In this document: piece after piece, positions 8,939-18,851 of the stretch | How the letters are laid out: each line of letters starts with the position of its first letter | Position numbering within the stretch: position 1 is the stretch's first letter | NCBI GenBank assembly: GCA_034506255.1 | Contig: JAPDPX010000004.1 | Span: 62,001 to 126,000 of the forward strand | Source: a candidate division KSB1 bacterium | GTDB lineage: Bacteria; Zhuqueibacterota; Zhuqueibacteria; Zhuqueibacterales; Zhuqueibacteraceae | DNA: 64,000 nucleotides | Direction of reading: 5' to 3' | The notes under the pieces: generated by a model | Databases searched by the model: none | Told to the model about the DNA's origin: nothing | Seen by the model: only the letters and a program-made list of their open reading frames with translations | Position numbers and translations under genes: made by a program

Positions 8939-10189
8939 TTAGTTGTCTCCCCGGCCGTAATACGGCGCGCTCTTTTTCACCAGGTTGACCTTGAGCAGGG
9001 CCTGTGTGCTGCTGCCAACGGCTTCCCGGATGACATAAAGAAACGTGCCGTTATCCCAGCCGAAGCTCAGGCTTTTGGGCCGAAGCAAGCCGGGATAAAG
9101 TGCCTCCGCCGTCCGGTTGGGATGAACCACCACCATGGCCTCCGGCGCATCCGTGCCGATATACAAGTCGCCGTCCGCCGCAAAGGTAATCGCATAGACG
9201 CCGGCACCCGCGGCACCGAAGGGTGAAGCCGAGAAATTGAAATACTCCTCCTCCGGACCCAATTGGTCAGCCGACACGATGGCGAAGCGCCAGACCTTCT
9301 CGGCGCCGTCACGATTCCCGGCGAGATAAAGATGGTCGTTGAAAACGCGCACCGACCGCACATTGGCCACAAAGGGGAAGCTGCGCACGTTCTTGTCCTG
9401 CCGGACGCGATAAATCTCCGGGTTGTTGCCTGCCAGCCACAGGTTGCCCTCGCGGTCGAAATCCATGTCATAAAGCCGCGTGGTCGTGGTGGGCAGCACC
9501 ACCCAATTGGTGGGGTTGCCGCCGGCCGCCGGAATCTGAATGATGCGGCGTTCCAACGTCAGGCCATAGAGAAAGCCGCCCGGCCCGACTTTGAGCGAAG
9601 TATAGCGCGTCGGTGTGCCGGTGGGTTTGGGGGAAAAGCTGCTGCGCGTGCCCTCCGGGGTGAACTTCGCCACGCCGGACTGGCTGCTGACATTGTTGTT
9701 GACAAACGAGACATAGGCATTGCCCTGCGCATCAAACGTCACCGACCACGGCACTTCGGCTTTGTCAAACACTTTGACCTCGCTCACCGCCTCCAGCAGT
9801 CGGTACGAAACGGTGTTGCTGAACTTGTCGGCATGCAACACTGCGATCCTCAGTTTGATGTTGTCCCTGGGCAGATTCGGCGCCCTCACCCGCAGTTGTG
9901 TCGCCGAAGCCTCCAGCACAGTGGCGACGGTGGCGTCGAAATAAACCAGGTTTTCCTCCTTGACCGGCGAGAAGTTTTGGCCGTTGATAGTGACAATGCC
10001 GATGCCGGCAAAGGTATCCGGCGGGGTGACACTGGTGATCACCGGCGCCGGCCGGCTGACATAGTTCGGATCGAACAGGCTGGGAGTGGGTTCCTCCTCG
10101 CAGCCGGCCATGAAAGCGCCGAGCAGCAGGCCGACGGGCAGGATGGCCAGCAGCTTTCCGGCAGTGGAAAAAAGAATCGCTCTACTCAT
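8939..10189 (-). CDS. Lipoprotein with IPT/TIG domain and beta-propeller-like repeats
   Basis: The 416-aa product has a lipoprotein signal peptide ending in the lipobox LLGAFMAGC (Cys about 30). An IPT/TIG domain follows at about 47-130 (APVITSVTPPDTFAGIGIV, ATQLRVRAPNLPRDNIKLRI). The rest, about 140-410, has NHL/SMP-30-like strands (VTFDAQGNAYVSF, MDFDREGNLWLAGN, ITFAADGDLYIGTD), suggesting a propeller. It is probably anchored in the outer membrane. It starts 40 bp after the PorV/PorQ-like gene and looks like part of the same operon. IPT-containing lipoproteins beside TonB receptors resemble the SusE/SusF or surface glycan-binding position in Bacteroidetes loci, but no glycan-binding family can be named from the sequence. 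Confidence 0.8.
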   Translation of the reverse strand: MSRAILFSTAGKLLAILPVGLLLGAFMAGCEEEPTPSLFDPNYVSRPAPVITSVTPPDTFAGIGIVTINGQNFSPVKEENLVYFDATVATVLEASATQLRVRAPNLPRDNIKLRIAVLHADKFSNTVSYRLLEAVSEVKVFDKAEVPWSVTFDAQGNAYVSFVNNNVSSQSGVAKFTPEGTRSSFSPKPTGTPTRYTSLKVGPGGFLYGLTLERRIIQIPAAGGNPTNWVVLPTTTTRLYDMDFDREGNLWLAGNNPEIYRVRQDKNVRSFPFVANVRSVRVFNDHLYLAGNRDGAEKVWRFAIVSADQLGPEEEYFNFSASPFGAAGAGVYAITFAADGDLYIGTDAPEAMVVVHPNRTAEALYPGLLRPKSLSFGWDNGTFLYVIREAVGSSTQALLKVNLVKKSAPYYGRGDN

Positions 10190-10228
10190 CGTCGTCCCAT
10201 TGCTATTTGAACACGGTCACAAAGCCCT

Positions 10229-11233
10229 TCAGTAGGCAAATTTCACCGAGAAGCGATGGACTTGGTCGAACAGGCCGAAGGGTGTGTAGGCATAGTCCAG
10301 CGCCAGATGGTTGCCCTTGCGAAAACCGGCGCCCACGCTGAAGTGGTGTTCATCACTGGGAAAGAGGTAGCCGGCGCGCAGGGCAAAGGCGTTGAGAAAC
10401 ACGTATTCGCCACCCAATTTGACCTGCTCGGGATAATCGCGCGGATGCGTCGCTTCCACGGCGAGCACGAAATCATGTGGCGAGTGCGCGTCCGTCAGCA
10501 GATCCATGGCATTCATGGAGAGCCCGATTGCGAAGATCAGGGGCAGTTGAAAAGTCTCGTCCTGATATTTGATCTCTTCGGAAAAATTGCGCACGTTCAT
10601 GCCGAAGTCCAGGCTCTTGAAACCGGTGCGATAGATGATACCGAGATCGAAAGCCAGGACGTCCACCTTGTTTGCCGTGGTGATCTGGCTGCCGTCGCTG
10701 CCAAAACCGATGATGGCGGTCTTGAGATCCTGCTTGACGAAGCGCACGTTGCCGCCCACCGAAAACTTGTCGGTGAGCGCTTTGGCATAGCCCAGCCCGA
10801 CGGACAAGGCCGTGGGCCGGAAGGTGCCGGTGTCCAGAAAACCGGCCTCATTGTCGGCGCGGATGGTGCCATAGACCTCGCCGTAGTCGACCGACAGGAA
10901 GCTCACGCCGAACACTCCGTATTGCCCGTCGCCGGGGTTGAAGGCCAGGCTGCCGTACGAATAGTTGATGTCGGCGATCCATTCCACCCGGCCCAGGGCA
11001 ATGTCCACTTTGGTAGGCAAACGCGCGATGCCGGCGGGATTGAAAAACAGTGCGGCGGAAGAGCCGGTCATCGTGGCCGTAGCCTCGCCCATGGCGGTGG
11101 CACGCGCGTCAGTGGCCACCGTCAGGAATTTCAGGCCGGTTTGCGCCAGCTTTTGTTGCTGGCTCAATCCCGGCGCGACCGCCAGCGCCACCAGCAAACA
11201 GCTCAGTTGCCGGACAGCAATTCTTTTTTTCAT
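10229..11233 (-). CDS. PorV/PorQ-family outer-membrane barrel protein
   Basis: The 334-aa product has a signal peptide (KKRIAVRQLSCLLVALAVAP). The family signature follows directly after processing: GLKFLTVATDARATAMGEA, then SSAALFFNPAGIA. Many amphipathic strands typical of the FadL-like PorV/PorQ (UPF0164) barrel follow, and the protein ends in an aromatic residue (VKFAY), as outer-membrane barrels do. In type IX systems PorV shuttles or docks cargo, but in this superphylum the family has many paralogues beside TonB receptors, so a specific role is not proven. I start at ATG 11233, with AGGTGG 7-8 nt upstream, instead of an in-frame start 33 nt earlier. Confidence 0.85.
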   Translation of the reverse strand: MKKRIAVRQLSCLLVALAVAPGLSQQQKLAQTGLKFLTVATDARATAMGEATATMTGSSAALFFNPAGIARLPTKVDIALGRVEWIADINYSYGSLAFNPGDGQYGVFGVSFLSVDYGEVYGTIRADNEAGFLDTGTFRPTALSVGLGYAKALTDKFSVGGNVRFVKQDLKTAIIGFGSDGSQITTANKVDVLAFDLGIIYRTGFKSLDFGMNVRNFSEEIKYQDETFQLPLIFAIGLSMNAMDLLTDAHSPHDFVLAVEATHPRDYPEQVKLGGEYVFLNAFALRAGYLFPSDEHHFSVGAGFRKGNHLALDYAYTPFGLFDQVHRFSVKFAY

Positions 11234-11356
11234 CGATCCACCTGTGGGGCTTAGTGGTTCATGCAAGCAATCGAAGGCATCTCAAACTCGGGACCCCGCG
11301 GCTGCACCCGCCGCCCGGGCGTTTTTCCCCGGGCGTCATCGCCAGCCATGCAGGCT

Positions 11357-13450
11357 TCAGCGCACCACGACGAATTTCACCACCGAGCTTTTGCCGGTGA
11401 CTTTGTCGGTGACCACGGCGAGATACAAGCCACTGACGATGACTTGATTGGAGGAGGTGATGGAATTCCACGCCGCGTCGCCGCTGCCGTCGCTATGCTC
11501 GATGGTATGGATCAATTCGCCGCTTTCCGTGAAGATGCGGATGGTGCACTGGCCGGGGATGTTGAAGAACTTGATCTGATTCGGCTGATCAAAGCGCAGC
11601 GAGCCCCGCGGTGCGGAAATGTGATAGGGATTGGGCACCACGCGAATCGCGCCCGCTTCATTGACATCACTGCTCGTAATCGCCGGGCCGGCCTGGCGTT
11701 TGAGATTGGCCGCGTTGTAGGTCTGCGTGTAGTAGCGGTTGCTGCGCAAGGCCCCGCGTGGTGTCAAGCCTGCACCGGTGTTGTCCTCCGGTTTGCCGAC
11801 CGCAACGACGTAGTAGTAGTAGTCGCGGCCGCGAATCGGCGAAGTGTCGGCATAGCGCCGTTCGTTCGGTCCGGCGGTGTGAATCAGGACGTGGGTGCTG
11901 TCTTTCGAGCCGGCGGCGCGGTAAATCTCGAACCCCGCCAGCTTGGGGTCATTGTCTTGATAGGTTTCCCAGGACACGACAATGCGGTCACCGCCGCTTT
12001 CGATATTGACCGACTTGGGAGGCAGCGGCGGCCGGGGAATGGCGTAGCCGGAATTGAAGTTGGCGAGAGCGCGCCGAAACGTCTGAAACAGCGAATCCCG
12101 GCCGGACATGACCCAGATGTTTTTCTCCCGTGCCGTGATTTGCCCGCGTTTGTACAGCCGGCCGATGGTTTCCTGGCGCTCGCGGCTGATGCCCGAGGCG
12201 CCTTCCGCCATCACGATGTGAATACTCTCGCCGGGACGCAGGGTGTAGGGGCCGTAACCATTGGCAAACGAAAAACCGCCGGTTGTGCCCAGGGAGGGAT
12301 CACCCGTGGGCTCGATGAAATTGCCGCTCGGCTCCACCCGGTCGGCATGCCGTGGCTGGTGCCCTTTCGACATCCAGCCATATTCCAAAGTCATCTTGGG
12401 AATGTTGAAGGCATCATTGTTGGATTGCAGCGGCGCGTCCGAGTCCTCATGGCTGGTGGTGGAGGGCTGGCCGGGATCATCGGTTTGATCGGTGGCGGAG
12501 CGATCGGCGTGCAGCGTCACCACCCCGATGAACTGGGTCGCGCCCAGCCGGCCGGTGGTGTCCGCTTCCGTGGTGCCCACCCCGGAACCGGGCGCCCAGA
12601 TCGGCCCGCCGATGTTGTCGTAGCGCGTGAAGGGCGGATACTTGCCATGCCAGGTGAATTGCGCGCGGAAATTTTCGCCCGGTGGATCGGGCTTGATGCC
12701 GTCACCGCGTGCGTCATTCATGGCGTTGATGCCCCAGCCGGTGGCATTGCCGATGACATAGCGGGTGGCGGCGCAGACCGAGTTGCGATACTGAAAATAG
12801 AAGTAGACGCCCTCCAGTGTGGTGTTGGGCAGCTCGATTTCCGGGTCGCCGTCGGTGTTGCCGGTGTTGGTGAAGGTGTAGTCGTAGACGAAGTAGTTGT
12901 CATGATAATCCTGGCTGAATTGCATGATCTTGCGCGTCATGGTGATGCCGAGCTGGCAATTGACCACCACCACCAGCATGCGGTCGGGCACCAGGTTGGG
13001 GTCAACTTCGTCGTTGTCCACCGGTTTGTCATATGACAATTCGCCGTCGACATAAACCTCCGGCGGGGCAAAGCGGCTGATCATTTTGAATTGCACCGGA
13101 AAGAATTCGTTGGCGCCGCTGACCCGCGGGCCGACGTGCACGACTTTGTAGGGATAGGTCGTACCGCGTTCATCGGTGAAGTTCACCGCGCCGATCCACA
13201 GGCCACGCGCCGCCTGCATGTCCTGGTAGGCATAGATCGCCGGCCATTGCATGCCATCCTGCTGGCTGCCGATCGGCCCGCCGACCTCGACCTCGCAGCC
13301 AATGGCGGAGAACCAACTGTGCAGCGAGCCCGCGGCCATGTAGCGGTTCTGGAATTGCGCCAGGCCCGGGCCGGGTGCCAGCAGAAAGGCCAGCATTGCA
13401 AGGCAAGCCCAAAAGCGCAGCACGTGCTTGATCTCACACATCGTTTTCAT
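11357..13450 (-). CDS. Large secreted protein with Fn3 domain and C-terminal sorting-like domain
   Basis: The 697-aa product has a signal peptide (ending APGPGLAQ, about residue 31). The N-terminal 470 residues are characteristic of a protein type found after TonB receptors in FCB genomes but without a named function; they contain VVNCQLGITMTRKIMQFSQ and a YDYTFTNTGNTDGDPEIE segment. An Fn3-like domain lies at about 480-570 (IVVSWETYQDNDPKLAGFEIYRAA). The C-terminus has FlgD-like strands (GAIRVVPNPYHISAP, IRIFTESGELIHTIEHSDGSG, SGLYLAVVTDK) and ends SSVVKFVVVR, a divergent type IX sorting domain. GAGGGAG lies close before the ATG. It lies between the receptor and the PorV/PorQ-like gene, all on the same strand. 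Confidence 0.75.
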   Translation of the reverse strand: MKTMCEIKHVLRFWACLAMLAFLLAPGPGLAQFQNRYMAAGSLHSWFSAIGCEVEVGGPIGSQQDGMQWPAIYAYQDMQAARGLWIGAVNFTDERGTTYPYKVVHVGPRVSGANEFFPVQFKMISRFAPPEVYVDGELSYDKPVDNDEVDPNLVPDRMLVVVVNCQLGITMTRKIMQFSQDYHDNYFVYDYTFTNTGNTDGDPEIELPNTTLEGVYFYFQYRNSVCAATRYVIGNATGWGINAMNDARGDGIKPDPPGENFRAQFTWHGKYPPFTRYDNIGGPIWAPGSGVGTTEADTTGRLGATQFIGVVTLHADRSATDQTDDPGQPSTTSHEDSDAPLQSNNDAFNIPKMTLEYGWMSKGHQPRHADRVEPSGNFIEPTGDPSLGTTGGFSFANGYGPYTLRPGESIHIVMAEGASGISRERQETIGRLYKRGQITAREKNIWVMSGRDSLFQTFRRALANFNSGYAIPRPPLPPKSVNIESGGDRIVVSWETYQDNDPKLAGFEIYRAAGSKDSTHVLIHTAGPNERRYADTSPIRGRDYYYYVVAVGKPEDNTGAGLTPRGALRSNRYYTQTYNAANLKRQAGPAITSSDVNEAGAIRVVPNPYHISAPRGSLRFDQPNQIKFFNIPGQCTIRIFTESGELIHTIEHSDGSGDAAWNSITSSNQVIVSGLYLAVVTDKVTGKSSVVKFVVVR

Positions 13451-13548
13451 TGCTCCCTCGAGTGAAAATGAATGACGTGGCTGCCTGCGCCGGCACCGGT
13501 GATGACCGCCCGGCGTGCCCGGCGTGGCGGCGGCACACTCGTGTCATG

Positions 13549-16500
13549 TCAAAAAAGGGTGAACGACAATTGCAGGCCGAAGAAAATGTCCCGCGGGTTG
13601 AGAAATGTGAGAAACTCCTGGTTCGGCATGTCGATGTAGGCCTTGGTCTCAAGGATCCGTTTTTTGCGGGCCTCATCGGGATCATTGGGATCATACGGCT
13701 CGTAGGGAACGGTGCGATAGTCGCCCGGCCGGTCATTGCCGACAATGGGCGAGTAACCGGCATCGAAATCACGCAGGATTTTGCTGATGTCCGCCGGGTA
13801 GTGCAGGGACTTGAGATAGCGTTCGTAATCCTCCGCGTTCACGAAGCCGCCCTGCGACATGTACTTGAGATTGAGCGCGTTGTTGACGTCCATGAAGAAC
13901 TGCACCTCGGCGTTGGCAAGGCGGAAGGTCTTGCTCAGGCGCAAGTTCACATTGTAAAAATCCTTCCAGTGCAGGATGTTTTGAATCTCTGTGATGTTGG
14001 CGCCACCCGGGGGCGTGTAATAGGCGCCGGAGGACCAGGTCGCCAGCACGTTCAACCGCCAGTTTTCCAGCGGATGCCAGCCCAGCACTTTCGGGCCGAC
14101 GGCAGCCGGCGAGAAGAGATAGACATTGGCGCGTGCAAACGGCTGCGCCAGCGGCTTGACTTGATAGTGCGAGCGCGTGTCGTTCTCATACCTTTCCTGC
14201 TGGCTCTTCACATCGACATATTCGGCAAAGCCGAAGTTGCCGAAGGTGTTGACCTGATAGGTGTAGTTCAGGAATCCCTGAATCCAGTTGCCACGGTTTT
14301 TCGTGACGGTGAACTCGAAGCCGCGAATGTCTTCGTAGTTGGTCGGCTCCACCGCCTGATAGTTCACGGCGTTGCGGATGCTGCGATATCTCACCAGCCG
14401 CGGTTGCAGCGACACATCCTTGTAATAACCGGCAAGCCGCACCAGATATTGATCGAACAGGTTGTGCTCATACCCCAATTCGTAGGCCACGGTCTTTTGC
14501 AGCGGATTGTTGGGGTTGCCGATGCGAATGACTTCCTTGGTTGCGGAGGCGCGCCGGAAGAGATACAAATCATCGGGCGTGGGAAGCTGGCGAAAATGGC
14601 CGTAGTTGAAGTAGAGCTTGCTGTTCACGGAAATGGGAAAGGCAACCCCCAGGCGCGGGCTGAGGGTGAATTTGCGCTCGGTGTCGGCCTTGGCCAGCAG
14701 GGTGTCGATGCCGTCGGCCTTGGCCCCGGAGAAGGCGGCATCGAAGGGGCTTTCGATGACGTACCACTCGCCGCCGGCATGGGAATAGTCCAGGCGCAAG
14801 CCGAGATTGGCGATCATGCCCTCGAACTCCAGTTTGTCCTGCAGGTAAAGCGCACCGCGTTTCGGAAAGGTGTGCCATACCGACCGCGAGTTGTTGTCGG
14901 GGAGATAGAAATCGAACAGGGCGTAGTTGACGTTGTTGTCGGTGTAGACAAACTCGAAGCCGGCTTTGAACTGGTTGAAGCGGCCGACTTGTTTGCTGAT
15001 GTCGAACTTGGCCGCCCACACCCCCACTTTGCTGCTGTCGCGCGAGTTGCTCATGCCGAAGCCCATGCGGAAATCCGGGGTGCCCAGGCCGGGCGCCGGG
15101 AAGGGATAAAAGCCGAAGGGGGCCTCGTCCACCAAGTACCCGTTGCCGAAGGCGTAGCGCGGCGTGGTGTCGCGCGGCCGGCCGGGGTTGGTTTCATACT
15201 GCGAGTGGAAGTAATGCAGCGTGGCCTCGTAGAAGGTCGAGGGCCCGAGCACGTGCGTGAGCTTGGCACCGATGCTGTTGCGTGTGATCGCGGAGGGCGC
15301 CCAGTAATCGGTGTTGAACATGCGCGTGTCGATGTAGCTCACCCGGTTGAGCGCCGCGGCAATGCTGCTGGTGGAGCGGAACAGCCCGGGCAAGCCGGCA
15401 TTGTTGTTGTTCGTGCCGCGTTCCCGGCCGCTGATGCCCTCGATCATCAATTTCATTTTGGGCGTGATATCCGCGGTCAGCTTCAGTTGCATGTTGTAAT
15501 CACGATAGCCGTCACGCGAGAGCGGGATGAGGTACATGTCCTGGGTGGTGCGGTAGGAGGTGAAGAAGCGCAGGTCTTTGAGGGCTTTTCCGATCACCGG
15601 CACCGGGCCGCCCAGGCTGACATCGAAGTCATAATCCGGGTCCACGATATCGAGCTGGCGGCGGTGCTGCCACAGGAAAAGCTGGCGCAGGGCCTCCGGA
15701 GTGAGGTCATTGTTGGGGTCATCATCCTGCAAGCGTTTCAACGCCACGGCATTCCAGCCGCCTTCGAAGGGGGCATATTGTTTGCGCGTGAACTCGTCCC
15801 ACGCGCCGTTGTTGGTGCCGGTCCAGCACACCGCTTCATCGACGAAGGGCCGGATCCAGTAGGAATTGCGATCGTGCGGGGAGGGCCCGAAATGCTTTTG
15901 CGCCGGCGGACTGTAGCGCGAAATCAACCCGAAGGTGTAGCGATCCTTGCCGCCTTCCTTGGTGGTCACATTGACGACACCGGAGCGAATGTTGCCATAT
16001 TCGGCATTGAAACCGCCGGTTTGAATCTGAATCTCTTCGATGGCGGTGTAGCTGATGCCGGTGTAGGGTTTGTTGTCGCGTTCGTCGCGCAGCGCGATGC
16101 CGTCCACCACGAAGGCCGTTTGGCTGGCGGTGTTGTCGGTGACCCGGCCGCGGATGATGATGCCGGTGTCATCATAACGCACGCCGGCTTGCAGCGCCAC
16201 GACGTTCTCCAGTCGGACGACCGGCAGCGCCTCGACTTCTTTGATGTTCAGGTTCGCCGTGCTGGCGGAAACGTCCTTCTGCACCACCGGCCGCTCTGCC
16301 ACCACCACCACTTCTTCACCCGCCAGGACTTCGGGTTTCATGGCCACGTTGATGGTGGTGGTGAGATCGATATTCACCCGCACATCTTTGACCTCGTAAG
16401 TCGTGTAACCGATGATGCTGGCGCGCAGCGTGTAGGTGCCGGCGGGAACGAAGGGCATGACAAAGTACCCATCCAGCGCCGTCGCCGCGCCGATGGTGGT

Positions 16501-16647
16501 GCCGACCAGAGTGACATTGACCGCCGGCAACGGCATTCCGGTCTCCGCATCTTTCACCGTGCCCGCAATTTTGCCGGTGGTGCCGGCATGGGCCAGTGCG
16601 AAGCAACAGGCGAGAGCAGCGGGCAGGAGCACAAACTTCTTGGGCAT
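13549..16647 (-). CDS. TonB-dependent outer-membrane receptor
   Basis: The 1032-aa product has a signal peptide (MPKKFVLLPAALACCFALAHA), then a carboxypeptidase-regulatory-like domain at about 25-110 (GKIAGTVKDAETGMPLPAVNV, GYFVMPFVPAGTYTLRAS). A plug domain lies at about 130-240 (EVEALPVVRLENVVALQAGV, IIIRGRVTDNTASQTAFVVDG, IEEIQIQTGGFNAEYGN). The rest is a barrel of about 790 residues ending FGLQLSFTLF with a C-terminal aromatic residue. Such receptors import ligands using the proton-motive force through TonB-ExbBD; the substrate is not readable. It heads the cluster 16647 to 8939. Its start has GGAG 8-10 nt upstream. The upstream DNA is 1.5 kb without genes. Confidence 0.92.
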   Translation of the reverse strand: MPKKFVLLPAALACCFALAHAGTTGKIAGTVKDAETGMPLPAVNVTLVGTTIGAATALDGYFVMPFVPAGTYTLRASIIGYTTYEVKDVRVNIDLTTTINVAMKPEVLAGEEVVVVAERPVVQKDVSASTANLNIKEVEALPVVRLENVVALQAGVRYDDTGIIIRGRVTDNTASQTAFVVDGIALRDERDNKPYTGISYTAIEEIQIQTGGFNAEYGNIRSGVVNVTTKEGGKDRYTFGLISRYSPPAQKHFGPSPHDRNSYWIRPFVDEAVCWTGTNNGAWDEFTRKQYAPFEGGWNAVALKRLQDDDPNNDLTPEALRQLFLWQHRRQLDIVDPDYDFDVSLGGPVPVIGKALKDLRFFTSYRTTQDMYLIPLSRDGYRDYNMQLKLTADITPKMKLMIEGISGRERGTNNNNAGLPGLFRSTSSIAAALNRVSYIDTRMFNTDYWAPSAITRNSIGAKLTHVLGPSTFYEATLHYFHSQYETNPGRPRDTTPRYAFGNGYLVDEAPFGFYPFPAPGLGTPDFRMGFGMSNSRDSSKVGVWAAKFDISKQVGRFNQFKAGFEFVYTDNNVNYALFDFYLPDNNSRSVWHTFPKRGALYLQDKLEFEGMIANLGLRLDYSHAGGEWYVIESPFDAAFSGAKADGIDTLLAKADTERKFTLSPRLGVAFPISVNSKLYFNYGHFRQLPTPDDLYLFRRASATKEVIRIGNPNNPLQKTVAYELGYEHNLFDQYLVRLAGYYKDVSLQPRLVRYRSIRNAVNYQAVEPTNYEDIRGFEFTVTKNRGNWIQGFLNYTYQVNTFGNFGFAEYVDVKSQQERYENDTRSHYQVKPLAQPFARANVYLFSPAAVGPKVLGWHPLENWRLNVLATWSSGAYYTPPGGANITEIQNILHWKDFYNVNLRLSKTFRLANAEVQFFMDVNNALNLKYMSQGGFVNAEDYERYLKSLHYPADISKILRDFDAGYSPIVGNDRPGDYRTVPYEPYDPNDPDEARKKRILETKAYIDMPNQEFLTFLNPRDIFFGLQLSFTLF

Positions 16648-18213
16648 GCGTGACTCTCCTCTCCTTATTTTGAAAAATGGAATCGTGATCGCCAGAGGAA
16701 GCGATGATGATCAGAGAGATGCTGTCGTTTAAAAATTTATCGGGGGAGGGGTTCAGAATTTTACGCCAGAACGCAACTCCGCACGGTGCAGGCAGTCAAC
16801 AAAAAAATGCAAGACTCGGACCACGCAAAGATCAACAAGCACTTTTTAATTTTTCAAAATTTGCTGTCAACCAATCGCGTTTTTTTCCCGGCTTTGTGAA
16901 AAAAGAAGGCAAAAATTCCTGTTGTTGCGAAAGGTGCTTTTTACCATTATAAGGAATGAGGTTGCGGATTTTGGGAAAGACTTGAAGGCAATCGCCACTC
17001 ATGCTGTCGCGTCCAACATGATTTTGAAGGTGCAGATATGGCCACATTCACCCGGTTGGGCCCGGTCAAAATAGCCAAACTTTCCAGCCATGTCAAGCGA
17101 AATGTTCCGCCGGCGGCAATGCCCGGTTCCTTGTGATGACGTCGCCCAGAGCTCTTGTCCGATGCTGCTCACTTTTTGGAGGGCCAAGCCAATTGCGGGC
17201 AATTCAAAGGCAGTGACAGAAAAATTATGCGAGCGGGTTTTCATCGAAAACCTTCTTGCTCGCTGAATTTTGCATCCAGATTGATCCCCCGCCACGAGAA
17301 ACACCGATTTGATCACGGCGCCCAAACACCCAGGGGGGTGGCGCATAAAAAATTTTGCCGGCCAACGTGCGGTCAACTCCGGCAGGGGTGCACGTCACAC
17401 ACGCCATTTCTTCCGGACAAGAGCAAGCCAGCATGTAAAATTCAGGCAGCGCAACCGCTATTCAACCTTCAGTGTCAGGGTCAAACACAAACAATTTGCC
17501 CACGAAAACAGAAATCCCACGGGAACAGCCATGTCGTGGGAGTCCACTTTCGTGGAGAGAAGCCGTGACGCCTTCGGCAAACGGGCGAATTTCGAAGTCA
17601 GGGCCGCTCCACCTTCGAAAAAAGTCTTGCTTGGCTTCGAACGGTATAACTGGCGGCGTTTTGTGAACACGTCATTTCCTCCGGGCAACAGCAAACCGGC
17701 ATGTAAAATCCAGGTGGTCGCTCGGCATGAGACCTGAATGTTTTGCACCCGTAAATCTCCTGGCACGACTTTCTTGAAAAAGTTGGTGACATTGGACCTC
17801 TTGTCTGCAGGTGGGGATGCCGGTGCGGTGTCTTGCGCAACTGAGACAGGATTACCCCCGGCTGCCTGCCGCCCGTCAGTCATGAAGGCAATGCCAACAT
17901 TTTCTTCATGACAGTTCAACCACGACTGGGCCGTGGCTCGCAGGAGAGTTTTGTGTGAAGTTCCACGCACCGGCCAAGCCGTTGCGCCTCCCGTTGGGTG
18001 AACTTTTGCAAATCTGCACTGCCTGGTTGATAGTGCAGCGCCTGCGCCACCGCCGCCGCAGACCGGTGTGGCGGGCAGGCAACAGTGTGTCTTTATCACC
18101 GCATGCGTGATGCTGCCCGGCACTGAAAATCATGGCGTTCCTGCCGCGTCCCGAATGGCATGGCATTTGTCCTTTGGCCGGCAGACTCTCACAATGACAA
18201 GGAGCCGTGAACC
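16648..18213. other. 1.57-kb gene-free region with dispersed repeats
   Basis: No convincing gene is present. The left part (16650-17260) is AT-richer than its surroundings and should hold the receptor promoter on the minus strand, but I could not fix one. From 17263 on it consists of the interspersed repeat described separately. The part 17740-18210 shows nothing recognisable. Confidence 0.6.
17263..17735 (+). repeat. Interspersed repeat, plus-orientation copy with partial second unit
   Basis: Bases 17263-17653 match, as an inverted copy, the element at 26041-26437. Blocks in the same order are TGAATTTTGCATCCAGATTG, a segment with AAAAAATTTTGCCGGCCAACG, then CATTTCTTCCGGACAAGAGC, AGCATGTAAAATTCAGGC, the CCCACGAAAA palindrome, and GTCTTGCT...TTCGAACGGTATAAC. 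A second partial unit of the CATTTC-CTCCGG block lies at 17679-17727. Confidence 0.75.
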
Positions 18214-18804
18214 ATGAAAACCAAGACAGTTTTGCTCGTCGCGCTCACCGTGGTCTTGCTGCTGGCGCCCAGGGCAGTGCGCTCCCAGCCGGCCGTCGCG
18301 CTCTCCAACATCGGGTTGAAGCTGGATCTCGGCGCCGGCAGTGAACGCCTGGCCGGCGCCCTGAACCTTGAACCGGCGGGCGCGCTTGCTCTGCATCTCG
18401 GATATGGCGTGTCGCAGCCGGTGACGCTGTGGCTCGGCTTGCAAGTGAGCAAGCATGTGCAGGAAGAGCTGCCGGAGTTGCAAAGCGGCATGACCGGCGT
18501 GGAGCTGAATCTGCAGTACAAACTTCGCCCCTTCCAGAGATTCCGGCCCTACGGCAAGGTTGGTCTCGGCGGTTTCATCCTGGAAACCGAAGCCACGCAA
18601 ATCACACTGACTGGCGGCGGTGTGGTGTGGGCGCTGGGCGTCGAATATCGACTGGCGAAGTTTCTCTCGCTCGGCGGAGAATTTTACTGGAAGGATTTTG
18701 ACTTCGATCGCCGGCGCCTTGGGCATGAGAGTGATTTCGAAAAGCTCGAAGACCCCCTTCCCGGCGACAGTCGCGGCTTCATGCTCCACCTCACTCTGCA
18801 ATGA
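18214..18804 (+). CDS. Small outer-membrane beta-barrel protein
   Basis: The 196-aa product has a signal peptide (MKTKTVLLVALTVVLLLAPR, cleavage near RSQP). Alternating hydrophobic strands follow, typical of an OmpA/OmpW-like eight-stranded barrel: ALALHLGYGVSQPVTLWLGL, GVELNLQYKLRPFQRFRPYG, KVGLGGFILE, VWALGVEYRLAKFLSLGGEF, and a last strand GFMLHLTLQ. An AAGGAG site lies 9 nt before the ATG. It stands alone between two repeat-rich regions. A structural or adhesion role is a guess. Confidence 0.75.
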   Translation: MKTKTVLLVALTVVLLLAPRAVRSQPAVALSNIGLKLDLGAGSERLAGALNLEPAGALALHLGYGVSQPVTLWLGLQVSKHVQEELPELQSGMTGVELNLQYKLRPFQRFRPYGKVGLGGFILETEATQITLTGGGVVWALGVEYRLAKFLSLGGEFYWKDFDFDRRRLGHESDFEKLEDPLPGDSRGFMLHLTLQ

Positions 18805-18851
18805 GACCGGCTTGCCATAAAGCCTGCAGGACGAGGCCGTCGCGTTTTTCT

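Noticed and set aside
13450..16653. Long plus-strand open frame of about 1067 codons
   Set aside because: It lies opposite the TonB receptor gene, whose domains are clear. Long antisense frames are expected from GC-rich codon use. No start signal or known motif is seen.
17309..17737. Possible protein in the interspersed repeat
   Set aside because: The frame is open in both full copies, but there is no ribosome binding site, no known domain, and partial copies break it. Conservation of the repeat explains the similarity.
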